From: Streblospio benedicti
Lineage: Eukaryota > Annelida > Polychaeta > Spionida > Spionidae
Length of the DNA stretch: 64,000 bases
Assembly: GCA_019095985.1 (NCBI GenBank)
Contig: CM032662.1
Coordinates: 7,162,922-7,226,921 of the forward strand
Direction of reading: 5' to 3'
Below are positions 1 to 11,040 of the stretch, in pieces. The position numbers were made by a program, and so were the translations under genes. Numbering within the stretch: position 1 is the first letter of the stretch; every line of letters begins with the position of its first letter. The notes under the pieces were generated by a model that was not told the origin of the DNA, made no database searches, and saw only the letters and a list, made by a program, of their open reading frames with translations.

Positions 1-1250
1 AAACTTGAACAATTTTTTTTTCCCCAAAAAAAAATTGAAGTTTGGGCTTTTCCCCCCCCCCAAAGGGAAAAATGACCTCATTTCCGAAAAAGAGGGGCTT
101 ACATTAAAATTTTAGACTTTTTTTAATATCAATTTTGCAAAGATAAAAAAGCCCCTTTTAATATAATAAATAAATACTAATGAATTTTGTTTAATTTTTA
201 AAAAATTAAATGACAAGTCTACTTTTTTTGGAAAAGGGGTTGCCCTTTTTTTCAAACCAGTTTTAAGGCACCTACACTGCCCAACAAGTCCATTTCATAT
301 TTTTTTTAAAAGGGGGAATAAATATTAATTGGGGAAAAAAATAATTTTCCTGGCCCTTTTAAATGAAAAATGATCCCTTTTTCATACAATTCTAAAAAAA
401 ACATGTTTTTAATTTTTCCTTTTTATATTCCCATTTTGATTATAGTTACGTTTTAAATTTTTAATTTTTTAGAATGTCTTAATCAAAGTTAGTGCCAAAG
501 ATATTGTGCAAAACCAAATTCAAACCCATCATTTGAAAACAGCAGTAATGGCTTATTAATGTGTTATTTTTTTTTTTTTTTAAAATTGATAAGATGGTTT
601 TTGTTTTAAGTTTAATTTTGTTTATTCATACCCCTTTCGGGCCCTAAATCCTTTTCAAATTGTTTTTAATTTTAAAAAGGCCTTTAGGAGAAAAAAGTTA
701 TGAATAAATTAAAAATTCTTTCGGAAACCCTCTATCAAACTAACAAAAAAAAAAATACGATAAAGACCCCTGGTTTTGGGGCCAGATATACAGAATATTT
801 AATAATTTTTGGACAAGGTAACCAATACCATTGCCGGGTTTCATTTGTTTTTTTCCCCCTGTATTACCATACGGGAAATCTAAACAGTTTCTGCCCCCAC
901 TTTTAAACCCATTCTAATAGTTATCCCCATTTGAAATATTAAACGATTAACTCACATAAGCACTGGATTACCGGTGCCATTGTAAAACAAATATTCCGAA
1001 TCAGGCATCTTGTAACAAAAACTTAAAAAATATATATACTTGTAATCATGGCATTTTTTCCATTAACTTAGAACAGTCAGTCAAAAATTTTTTAAATTGA
1101 CCCACCCCCTAAAAATCAATGGTATACTTTGCCCCCCTTTAGACAGAGTTAGGGCAAAAAAGTGTCCCCCCAAGAAAGAATCTCCCCAAACATTGGTTGG
1201 CGGCCGGATTTGAAATCAATGAGGGATCCAAATGAGTAAGACCATTTTTG
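1..1250. other. Noisy AT-rich sequence, no gene seen
   Basis: This stretch is dominated by runs of T, A and C and looks like poor consensus sequence at a contig end. No reading frame in it resembles a known protein. The 5' exon or exons and the promoter of the oxygenase gene that begins in this window at 2,065 may lie here or further upstream, but I cannot identify them. From 1,250 to 1,856 the sequence looks cleaner but is also featureless. Confidence 0.5.
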
Positions 1251-1856
1251 TTTAAGCGGTTTTGTAGTTGCGTTAAAATTTTTATTTTGCAGTAGAATCT
1301 GTTCTTATAAACTGGTAGTTGGTTGCCCGATCAGGGGGGGATGGGAGCACACCATCTTCTTATCCACCAAATACATAATTCAGGCCTCAAACCGTTGCTA
1401 ACACTCGGATTTTTTGTTTTTCAATGCTTTTATTTTTAAATTCCCACAAAATGTATCAAACTCGTCAAACAACCTAGTGTTTGCATTTAACGAAACTTCT
1501 TTTCCATTGCACCAATAGATACAAGTCCAAAATGCACAAAAAAGGAACGGAAACCCATTCCATGGAGGTTTTCACGTAGAGTAATTATTCATGTATTAAT
1601 TATGCAATAATATAACACAACCTCTGTCATTAAAGACTACAGTATAAACGTTTATATTCATCACCTATACAAGACTCTAGATTATAGAGATTAACAGTGA
1701 TACATGTTCGCCGATACTCATAGGTAAATTACTTAAACACAATACACCGCATGACATCATTTTAAACTGAGTAATTATAATATGTGCAATGACTGCCCAT
1801 GCACAGCCCCAAACTAATACAGTATTCATTATCCATGTGCTCTATTCATGAATGTG

Positions 1857-1976
1857 TTTGGTAGGCCTGAATTTCCATAAGATTTTTTGGTATGTTATCT
1901 ACCGATCACCCATACAAACCTAATATATGTCAAGTGCCCCACCCCAATTACCGAAAACCTGGATCTGCCACTGCAT
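1857..1976 (+). mobile_element. Right part of a hAT-like MITE (family M1)
   Basis: The right end reads CCTGGATCTGCCACTG, the inverted complement of the left end CAGTGGCAGATCCAGG seen at 9,421. The body matches the other members of the family at 8,880, 9,838, 42,383 and 55,752. The CAGTG...CACTG termini suggest a non-autonomous hAT element; that assignment is inference. The left end of this copy is not recognisable. Confidence 0.55.
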
Positions 1977-2064
1977 TCTAGCACCTTTCAACATTACGCT
2001 TTATCTCAAGATTTACATTGTAATAAGACCTAGATGTTTTACTGTATTTATTGCATATCTTTAG

Positions 2065-5000
2065 CAGAGCCCCCAAGTGACGAAAGAAATCTGGGACTTC
2101 GGGGATGAAGGTTTCTGCTCGGCGGCGTGTTCTCTGAAGAAGGTGTCAGTTTACATAGAAGCGGCTGAAAGGCATGGCTTCCACGAGATTACTGGATGTC
2201 AAGAAAAGTTATAGAAATTCTGAAAGGTTTGGATTTGTGTGATGATATATATACATATACATGTCTCTGTGTGTTCTTGGAGGTAGTTGACCCTAGAAAT
2301 CGTATACATTCCATAGGGGACGTGCTATTTGCTGCAAATTATGATGCCAGAAGTGACGAACTTGTTTTTAAAAACAGTACTGCATACTGTATGATTAAAA
2401 CCAAGTAGACACATTTCAAAATAGACTGTCTTTGTGAAAAGACTTCAATTTATTAATACAAAAAATAATTGTTATGGCATCAAATGGGGAATTTCTACCA
2501 GATTTGAAACATTTTGAAATCCATATAGCTAGGGACAAAATTAGTAAATCATGGTTTTAATGATATAGTGAACGGACCGGACGCATACAAAAATGTATAT
2601 TAGTACAGTACCATGTCTATATGAAGATCAACAGCGGGATTATTTAGTCTCGTTATGGCGATTGGCTGTAGTCTATTTACAAAGTTGCAATGGGTCCTTA
2701 GAGGTACTGTGAACTCTTTAAAGAAAAAAATTTCTATTTTCAGCTTTTTTTAATATTTATTATACTTTAAACTATGAAGAACAACATGTTTTGAAATGAA
2801 CCTTTTATCTTCAATAGTTTTTACAACGCAAAGACCAATTGGACTCATTCTTTGTACCTAAAAATTAAATTTTACATTTTCAATGTTTTGTATGCTATAA
2901 ATGATAAAGAACAACATCTTTTAAAATGAACCTTTTATCAATAGTCTTTTCTTATATGATACATTTATAGACAGCAACCTATCAATGTATATTGATAGGC
3001 CATGTTTAAAGCCCATTTTCTCAAAACTAAGTTTGCATTGGATGAATTTTTTCTTTTTATATTTCTCATAACCATGAAATCAAATTTTTCACAAAGTGTA
3101 TATTTGAAAATACATTCTGAAAACCTTACTAGGGATTTTGATTTTTTTTTATTTCGTTGATGAATTATGAAGGTTTTGTATTGATTTGCAAGAAAATTCG
3201 GAAAATAGGTGGTTTTAAAACTTAAAATGCATGCAAAAATGATAAAAGGAAAAATATAAAAAATTTGAGGCAAGGTTTTCTAGATAAATATACAAATTTT
3301 GTAACTGAATAGTGATTTTGGTCATTTCCTTATCGAGCTTTATAAAAATTTTTTTCATCAATTCTATAAATTGGATTGATAATTATCTACAAAAAGAGTG
3401 TAATTTGTAAGAATTGAAGCAATAATGAGTGAGAAAATCAAAAGTTTAAAAAATCCTAAGAAATGAGTTAACAGTCCCTTAACAAGAAAATACATGTACT
3501 TATTTGTACCTGATTCCATACTTGTGAAAGCTGGTTTCCGTGCATCCCTATCGAGACCACTTGAAGCCAGAAGGAACACATACAGTAGCACCTCTCTATT
3601 CGGACCACCGTTGGTACCAGTGTTTGGTGGTCTCAATAGAGCAGTGGTCTCTATGTAGAGGTTGATTTTTGGTATTAGAAGTTTGGCACAGTAAAAGGTG
3701 GTCTTATTATAGAGTTTGTCTCAATAGAGAGGTGGTTCTAATTGAAGGTTCTACTGTACAGTAACATCTCGTAAAGACCGACTCTATAACAAGATCACTG
3801 TTCAGGTCCCAAACCTCTAATAAATCTACAAAACAAACCTCTGTATGGAGACCATCTCTCTATTGAGACCACCTAACCTGGTCCCAAAGGTGGTCCCCTA
3901 ATAGAGAGGTTCCTACTATACCACTAGGAACATGTATGTACTTACAGGTGTGTTTGGAGACTTGGGGCCGTAAAAGTGGTCTTATTATAAAGCCTCAATA
4001 GAGAGATGGTCTTAATTGGAGGGTCTACTGTACATGTAATTCCCCGTGTGTTTGCAGACTGTGTTCCACTGTGGTCTCAATAGAGAGATGGTCTCTTTTA
4101 ACGGAGGTTCATTGTGGTAACTTTTTTTAGAGGTTTTGGACGATGAAAAGTGGTCTTATTATAGAGCTGGTCTCAATTGAGAGGTGGTCTTATTCGGATG
4201 TTCTACTGTACAGTAAAACTTCCAATTAAACCTCCAATTAAGACCACCGTTCAATTAAGAATACATCTCTATTAAGACCACCCAAATAATGAGACTACAT
4301 TCCACGATCCCAAACCTTCATAAAGCTACCAAATGAATCTCTGTATAGAGACCACCTCGCTATGGAGACCACTAACACTGATCCCATAGGTGGTCCTAAT
4401 AGAGAGGTTCTACTGTATTTACCACAAGGAACATGCGTGTGTTCACCAGACGTGTGTTCCACTGCGCGCTGGCGGCGTGTCTGTGGCGCCGCGTACGCCC
4501 GTGGCTGGCGCCGGTCACCATCGCCGGCGACCCGCGCGCACAGCACGTGCACGGCGTGGACAGCCTGCTGCGGGGCACGTGGACGCCACACGCGCTCAAC
4601 CCGGTGGGTTGGAGTGACATTCAGTGATTGATATCTCTATGTATAGTAATGGCCGCTTAAATGCCCATGGCTAGTTCATAACAACTATGCATTGCCCTTT
4701 GGATAACACAAACGAAAACATAAGAGAGTCAACCTGGTATTGTTTAGATCTGGTGAAGTATTGTTGTGGAGATTCGCATGCTTTGATATGAAATTTAGTA
4801 GGGTTATAGTTGAGGTTTAACATGCATGGTACTTTTTAGTTCTGAATGTACTAAAAAGTACCATGCATGTTAAACCTCAACTATAACCCTACTAAATCTG
4901 GTATTGTTTGCTTGTTTGCACGATTCGTTCAGCGTGAGGCTCGTGACCCAAATCTCAATCGTCCATATATATATTTGTATACGATGTGGGACGGCTAACT

Positions 5001-6855
5001 CGCACTCTGTGGTCTTGTTAAAGTCAGCTGCAGCGACCTGCGTTAGCACACTCAGATCTCTCGTTCCACTCATCCTTCGTCCACTTTTAAACATGCATTT
5101 GATTAGATTTGGCCTTTAATTTGTCTAATTTTCGAAATATAGTTTGCTATTATACAGAATCTATGCCCACAATTAGTGATGTTTGTGCCAAGCGTTTGCT
5201 CCATCAGGTATGGCGCCTGTGCCGCTACACCCCGGTGGTCACTTCGCGCCGCACTATGATGGTCATCTGGTGGCCGACTCACGCTGCCGCTCGCTCCGAA
5301 CATTCATGCTCTACCTCAACGGTCAGCCCCAGTTCACGGAGGGGTCGACAAACTTTGTGTGCGATGACCAGAAGCTTTATACGGTGGGTTTTTCTTTTTG
5401 TTTTCTTGCACCAGCACTGGCATTTCCACGAGGTGCCACCATTTTCTTTAAAAAGAAAATAATTCACCCATGGATGGATTTGTAAGTGAATTTCTTCTTC
5501 CCATTCTACCATAATAATCAGCCTACGATTAAAGTCTATAATAAAGCCTAAATTAAGCTCAAATTTACCAGATGGGGGACCGATTCACAGATACAGTGAG
5601 GTGGAATGAAACATTCAATTGGGAGTCAAATTTAGCTCATTTTAGGCTTTATATGATGCTACTTTAGCAATACCAATTACATCCTTTGCAGGCATATATA
5701 TAATGATACACATAGCTAATAAATGATAAAAAAGTGTTAGTTAAACAGGATTTCATTATGCAGAAAAAAATATCTTTCTGCAGGATTCCAGCGGCAAGTA
5801 CTGTGCAGAAGAGAAGAACATCCTGTGCCGGATCGATCCAGAACCCGGACTCGCCATTGTGTTCAACCATCATCGGCTCCATGAGGGCCAGGCGGTCAAG
5901 TAAGCAGCTGCTCATTAGATATTTCTGTGGGAGGGAACTTTTTCCACCTTGAGTGAAACTTATGTTTAACCTATAATAGATCCTCCTTCCTCGCGCTATT
6001 ATTTATTGTCTAATTATGGATGTGGTTTCTTGATAGAGGTGGACTAAATTGACATATCGAATGTAAAATATATGAAACAGTGTTTTCTTACATTTGCAAA
6101 CACATTATTTGTGGTTTATGTAGTGAACAAGACACTTATATGTAAACATATTATTGGTTTTCTTTTCACCATTTGCATACTAGATAATTCACATTTTTAG
6201 AAATGGCACCAAGTACATCCTGAGGACAGACATTATGTTCAAGAAAGAAGCTGATGAAGTGAACTCGTTGACGGCTGTGGATGAAGAAGCGTATCAGTTG
6301 GTCCAACAGGCGGAGAGACTGGAGGTAGATGTCAAATAGTTATTGCCTATCACTGGTTATAATTTATTAAACTCGTAACTTAGACTTTTTCCTGACATGC
6401 AATTGCACAATATAAATGATATGGCTAAATTGCAGAATTCATAACCATAGGTAGGGTATAGATACGCTGGTTGACAGTTGAAGCTCATTCAATCATTGCC
6501 TAATGTTGACCCTCAGTACTACTACCCTTAACAGTATACACTGAAAACTGTCTATAAACACCACCGGGGAGTGGTCTCAATTGTCTCGACTTTGTCTTAA
6601 CTTTGTCTTAGTTTCTGGCTGCTGTCTGGGACCTGAAAAAGTGATCTTATTATAGAGGTGATATTTATTGGGGATTCTAATGTGCTTTCCAAAAGCCTCA
6701 GCACATATTTGTATACCTAAGCACATTGTATCTAGAAACAACTAATCATATCAAGCTATTATTTGCAGGCAAAAGGAGACAACATGGCGGCCATGCAACT
6801 CTACAGGAAGGCGTTCAAAATGTCGCCTGCAGTGGCAGCCTCGTTTGGAAATTGA
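2065..6855 (+). CDS. 2-oxoglutarate/Fe(II) oxygenase, prolyl-hydroxylase-like, six exons, 5' end missing
   Basis: Six exons join with canonical GT-AG sites and matching phases: 2,065-2,207, 4,450-4,603, 5,208-5,383, 5,784-5,899, 6,201-6,324 and 6,769-6,855 (stop TGA). The product is about 266 residues of a soluble 2OG-Fe(II) dioxygenase of the P4H-like superfamily. Visible signatures are HFAPHYDG (iron ligands His and Asp), the MLYLNG strand, NHHRLHEG (distal iron-ligand His) and YILRTD (the Arg expected to hold 2-oxoglutarate). The last two exons add a charged helical hairpin resembling a TPR or MIT unit, ending in ASFGN. Exon 2 is strikingly GC-rich against AT-rich introns. Exon 3 carries a one-base deletion near 5,229-5,232: the frame reads VWRLCRY, then HFAPHYDG continues one frame away. 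The summed exon length becomes a multiple of three only if one base is restored, so this is either a sequencing error or a disabled gene. The substrate is unknown. An upstream exon with the initiator ATG is expected but not found. Confidence 0.85.
2701..3478 (+). mobile_element. TTAA-flanked non-autonomous element (family R1), copy a
   Basis: This is a ~0.8-kb non-coding element in intron 1 of the oxygenase gene. It begins GGTACTGTGAACTC and ends GAGTTAACAGTCCC followed by TTAA, so the ends are inverted repeats of each other. The same element lies at 22,000-22,908 (same strand) and 49,132-50,019 (opposite strand). Inside, two related ~200-bp segments each contain the phrase AATGAACCTTTTATC. 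The TTAA flanks suggest piggyBac-type mobilisation, but no transposase is present. Confidence 0.75.
3590..4418. repeat. Cluster of 'gaccacc' inverted-repeat elements (family M2)
   Basis: About five degenerate copies of a ~150-200-bp module lie in tandem. Each module mixes phrases such as CTCTCTATTGAGACCACC and their complements, and several are bounded by TACAGTA or GGTTCTACTGTA. Separate single copies lie at 6,537-6,690 and 59,158-59,339. The complementary ends suggest a MITE family that has been amplified locally inside this intron. No coding potential is seen. The last module runs almost up to the 3' splice site of oxygenase exon 2. Confidence 0.65.
4793..4897. repeat. Perfect 48-bp inverted repeat with 9-base loop
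   Basis: The arms 4,793-4,840 and 4,850-4,897 are exact reverse complements over 48 bases with the loop TCTGAATGT. The hairpin lies in intron 2 of the oxygenase gene. It could be a very young fold-back insertion, a small-RNA hairpin precursor, or a fold-back sequencing artefact. No related sequence was noticed elsewhere in the window. Confidence 0.9.
6537..6690. mobile_element. Single copy of the 'gaccacc' MITE (family M2)
   Basis: This segment in the last intron of the oxygenase gene carries the phrases CACCACCGGGGAGTGGTCTC and GTGATCTTATTATAGAGGTG, diverged forms of the modules at 3,590-4,418. The ends are poorly preserved. Confidence 0.5.
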
Positions 6856-7066
6856 ATAACTACACTCGGGAAACATGCATTGGCGAATCTACTCTCAGAT
6901 AAATTGACCGTTTAAGCGGAGGTCGAATAATTAAAAATTGCTTCGCTGTCAACATTGGACGACAATGCATGACTATCTGATTCACTTATGTGACACGTGT
7001 TGATACTCCTGTGGGCAAATGTGAGAATATTCTACGTTTTTTTAGTTTGAGGCGGCATTGTAAAGA

Positions 7067-7395
7067 AAAGGATTATAACTGTGCATGGTGCTCCATCTTC
7101 TCAAAATTGTTGTGTACGTGGGAACACTATAATAGTATTTGAATCAATGAAGCCTTCATGTTGAATTGCATATGTCCAAAAAAAAAATAATTTGTTTGTA
7201 TATGTGTCAGAAAATAAATCTGCATAAAAAAAATAAGCTTATTTAAGTAATTTTTTTTATATTTTTGGGGTACAAAATATTATACTAGTATAAAATATAA
7301 AAGGATTATAACATGACCATGATGCTCCATATTCTCAAAATTGATGTGTACAATAGTATTTGAGAGTATTTGAATCTTCATGTTGAATATAGTAT
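7067..7395 (+). repeat. Two ~85-bp direct repeats in the oxygenase 3' flank
   Basis: The segments starting near 7,067 and near 7,300 share AAAGGATTATAAC, GCTCCAT and TTCTCAAAATTG in the same order, followed by AATAGTATTTGA. They lie just downstream of the oxygenase stop codon, around its probable polyadenylation site, and are probably an ordinary local duplication. Confidence 0.6.
7213..7218 (+). promoter_or_regulatory. Candidate polyadenylation signal of the oxygenase gene
   Basis: An AATAAA lies about 360 bases after the TGA stop at 6,855 in AT-rich 3' flank. It is the closest well-placed canonical signal noticed; transcript ends would be needed to confirm it. Confidence 0.4.
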
Positions 7396-8149
7396 TGTAA
7401 TTGTTGAGTACTGCAATTCTACGGTGTCTTTAAGACATTTCACAATATTTTCTTTTGAGAATGGGATTATGTGTCGAGATGCACATAGATTTCAGCCTAT
7501 TCCCCCACAGCTTACACAACACTTCTCTGCACATATCTCTTTATTCATTTGTTCCCACATTTCACTTCCTTATAATCCTCCCCCATTTAATAGTCATTGG
7601 TCTGTTAGTGTATGGTGGTTTCACAAAAAAAACAAAAAACAAAAACAAAAAACAAAACAACACTTTGGTATTGTAGTTATGTAATGCTTTGCCTACCGAA
7701 CGTAGTCCGAATTTCCCTTATGAATATTCACGCACATAATGAACTACTAATGAGCATTTGAAACAGATTCCCGTAAACCGACGATTCGTAGATTTTTTTA
7801 CCCTCAAAATATATAACCTCATTAGCTGGTCGTTTACATTGCAGTCCAAGGTCTCACAGTTTCTTACAGTTCCCATGTGGATGTTCATTGCCCCGGTGGG
7901 GAAAGAGGAACAAGTGTAAGTTATGTTGGCCGTCTGCTCTTCCCATCAGCCTTTGTCTGACCCCATGATTGAAATACAGGGTCTTGCTGACCTACAGATT
8001 TGATGTCCGTTATATAGGTTAATAGATAGATATTTAGTTGGATTCATTTCGTTTATCAAAGCATAGTGCTACTACACATACGTAGATAAAATATTACAGA
8101 TAGGTAAAAGACATACATAGAAGTAAAATGAATAGAAACACTTGGGATA

Positions 8150-8260
8150 AGGCACTTGCAGATACAGGTTTTCAGAAAGGAGGTGTGGGGTGTCCCACTT
8201 CAGGGATCTTATGGGTTTTGTACTCGGGATTGATAGCAAACATGGACAAAACAAGTCTTG
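8150..8260 (-). mobile_element. Diverged MITE copy of family M1, reverse orientation
   Basis: Read on the minus strand, the segment follows the M1 body: a Ca-rich motif equivalent to CATAGGGTTTTTGGC, then ...ACAAAACCCAT... and a terminal CCTGTATCTGCAAGTG. It is diverged and lacks a clear outer end. Confidence 0.45.
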
Positions 8261-8879
8261 GTTATACAGTTAGTCAGATATATCATTAGTCTGTTAACAC
8301 ATGGGGAGGGGAGCGTAGATGGAAATGAACAAACAATTATTTGTTTTAATGAAAGAGGTACACTGTACATGTATTGATCATCAGATCGTTAGCATAAAAG
8401 AACATGTCAGGTACGAATGGGGAAATGTTTGAAGAAATCAAAATATTTAATTTATACCGCGGTGCCATATTATAATTGCTTTTACAAGATCATATTAACC
8501 TATACGATTGTTAGACCATAACATATAACCAGCCATGAATTGTAGCTGGTTATAATTTACGTTGTCGTAAATTGTGACCATCCCCTCAAAAATAGTCTAG
8601 CTGTCGTTAAATGTGGGCATCGTAAATTAAGATCAAATACACGATGGGTTGGACGGCTTCCATCCGCTCTCAAACCATCACCGTCGAGATAGGTCCATGG
8701 TGCAACGAGGGAGCTTTCAGACGGCACCACAATGGTCTCTCTATTACCATCCTAGCCTGACTCACGCCTCGTCAAAGTTGGACTTCGGGCCGTGACTACA
8801 AGTATACGGCCACAATAAAGGCGCAAATTGAACACCTTCATTCTCGGCTCAATTCTAATCGTGTCTAGCGCACTCTCCC

Positions 8880-9008
8880 TTTCCCCACCAAAATACCTTA
8901 TTTTCATAGGGTTTTTGGCATATTTGCTACCCACCGCAAGCACCACATTTAAGCCAATGAGGTCTCTTGAGTGCAACTCTCCGTTTCTGAAGAATACAAA
9001 CAAACAAA
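8880..9008 (+). mobile_element. Body of a family M1 MITE
   Basis: It contains CCCCACCAAAATACC, TTTTCATAGGGTTTTTGGCA and AATGAGGTCTCTTGAGTGCA in the same order as the copies at 9,838, 42,383 and 55,752. Terminal inverted repeats are not preserved. Confidence 0.5.
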
Positions 9009-9480
9009 GTGGATGAGCCAGTGCCTTACCCCAAGTGCTGTGAGTGCTCATCTTTATCTGAAATAAACACCGTTTCATTAGGACCTAATCTAATTTTCAT
9101 GTTTTACCATAAAATTCTCACAAAACCGTAAGAATCTTAGACAAACATGTATGGATATGCAAAAACATCAAAGGGTAATAAGCATTGCAATTAGCATTAA
9201 TACAAGCATAACACACCAAGAAATGACAGCCTCATTAGCAATTTTGCCTCATTTCCAGCATTATGCAGTAAAAATAACAGCCCATAGCATGTTCGTTTCA
9301 TCATGGTCGTGGCCATTTGCAAAACGTAGGCTGGTCTGTAATGGAAATCTAGGCCCATTTACAATGGAGACATGGAGGAATGGCCATATACCATAGTTTA
9401 CAGTACGATTGAATACTATGCAGTGGCAGATCCAGGATTGTGCGTCTATTTGTGTGGATTCGCATAATATAAATAAAACC

Positions 9481-9677
9481 ATTTGGTTGAGATTTGATGA
9501 CACTACTACTTACTTTTTTTTCACGGACTTAACGTTGCATCGCGGGACCTTCAACAGAAGTGACTTCTTCTGGTCTTTCTTGAAGAAGTCACTTCTGTTG
9601 AAGGTCCCGCGATGGTAACTGCAACGTTGAGTCCGTGAAAAAAAGTAAGTAGTAGTGTCATCAAATCTCAACCAAAT
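9481..9677. repeat. Fold-back element with ~90-bp arms
   Basis: The arms 9,481-9,570 and 9,582-9,677 are near-perfect reverse complements. They differ mainly by an insertion of about six bases near 9,615 and by T-run length. The loop is about 11 bases. The direct repeat ATATAAATAAAACCA occurs just before the left arm and again at about 9,713, which could be a remnant of a target duplication. Family M1 ends lie on both sides (9,421 and 9,838), so this hairpin may have landed in an older MITE. Confidence 0.8.
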
Positions 9678-9837
9678 TGATACTCCTACTACTAAAAACA
9701 GTCTACATAAAGATATAAATAAAACCACATACAAAATGCGTGCATTCCGGGCCCCAAATCCAGATGCTCCAGAACATAGGCCGCCAGAAGAGGGGGCGGG
9801 GGATGGATCTGCTGTGCTAGTACAAAATGTTAAGAAC

Positions 9838-9998
9838 CATAGGCAGATCCACGGGGGGGGGGGGGCCGCAGGGGACACCAACATTCTTCATTTTCATAGG
9901 GTTTTAGCATGTCCGTCATCGATCGCTTGTACAAAACCCATGAAATCTCTTCAGAGACCCGCCCCGTTTTCCCAAAAAAATTTCCGGATCTGCCAGTG
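9838..9998 (+). mobile_element. Family M1 MITE, both ends visible
   Basis: The left end GGCAGATCCACGG and the right end CCGGATCTGCCAGTG are inverted complements. Between them lie a run of G, then TTTTCATAGGGTTTT and AAACCCATGAAATCTCT. The length of ~160 bp and the lack of an open frame fit a non-autonomous DNA transposon. A further solitary left end (CAGTGGCAGATCCAGG) lies at 9,421. Confidence 0.65.
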
Positions 9999-11040
9999 AT
10001 AGGTCACATTGGCATTTCTTCTTTTGATGTTTGAAATGTTTTCTGTAGCACTAACAGCATGCATTTCACCGGAACCATACAAAGAATGTGATATAGGACC
10101 CAAAATTGACTGAGTGTCTGATTGTATTGTTCAAACCTGACCTATGTCCTCTCGTTGCCAGCACAGGTACCGCATATGTTGTTTTGCACATGCCATTATA
10201 AACCAAATTATCTACAACACTAATGAAAGTATTTTGAAAGTATTTTCAAACTGTCATTTATCAATACATGTAGGCCTACATTACTGTTACGGTCAGACTA
10301 TCTTGCATGTCTGCATATAGGAACTGTGACAGTCATGGTACTGTAGCCTTACTTGATTGGCACACAGTTTAATGACACACGCGTTTGTAGAGGGTAAAAT
10401 TATATTTTTGCCATCATATATATCTCTCATCTTCTACCACACTTGCAAGGCTGGGGGTGAACATCCATGACTGTCAGACTGGCGCTTAAACGAAATGGGA
10501 CACAGAGCGTTACATAAAACCCCTGGAAATATAATGCCTATTTGTGGCTTCACTCAGCCAAAGTTGAGTAAAGTTGTCGAAAATGAGATGAGCCCCTTGA
10601 AAGATGAATATTACCTTGATACGCAACCATCCAGACAGAGTTTCTGAAGGAAAGGAAGACTTGATACCTATGACATTTTTCTTGAGATAAGTAAACATTG
10701 TAGAGTGTCCTCAAAGTGCCAAATGTTCATAGCTGTCTATCAAATATGTCAAAATGTGAGCTGGGGCACATCACATATGTAATAGTCTTACAGCACTACC
10801 TTGAGGCTTTTGTCAAATTTGACATATGTATACCGCCGTCGATACACTATTGGTAAAATTGTAATATCACGTATCCTGCTCTATCAGTTCGTCTTACACT
10901 TACGTTGACAGTTTGTGCAAGATTTCATTTGGTTTTCTTCCGGCGCAATTGTGAACTGTCTTATAAAAGAATACTTATCTGAAAGATGAGCAAAGCCATG
11001 CAAAAAGGTGTGGTGAATTGTGAAAAAAACAATTAGCATG

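Noticed and set aside
3590-4418. CRISPR-like array
   Set aside because: The repeats are degenerate, contain their own complements, vary in length and are in animal DNA. They are MITE modules.
7844-7922. Possible alternative last exon of the oxygenase gene after TACATTGCAG
   Set aside because: The short frame (SKVSQFLTVPMW...) ends soon in TAA and has no recognisable relation to the family. The exon at 6,769 already completes the protein in phase.
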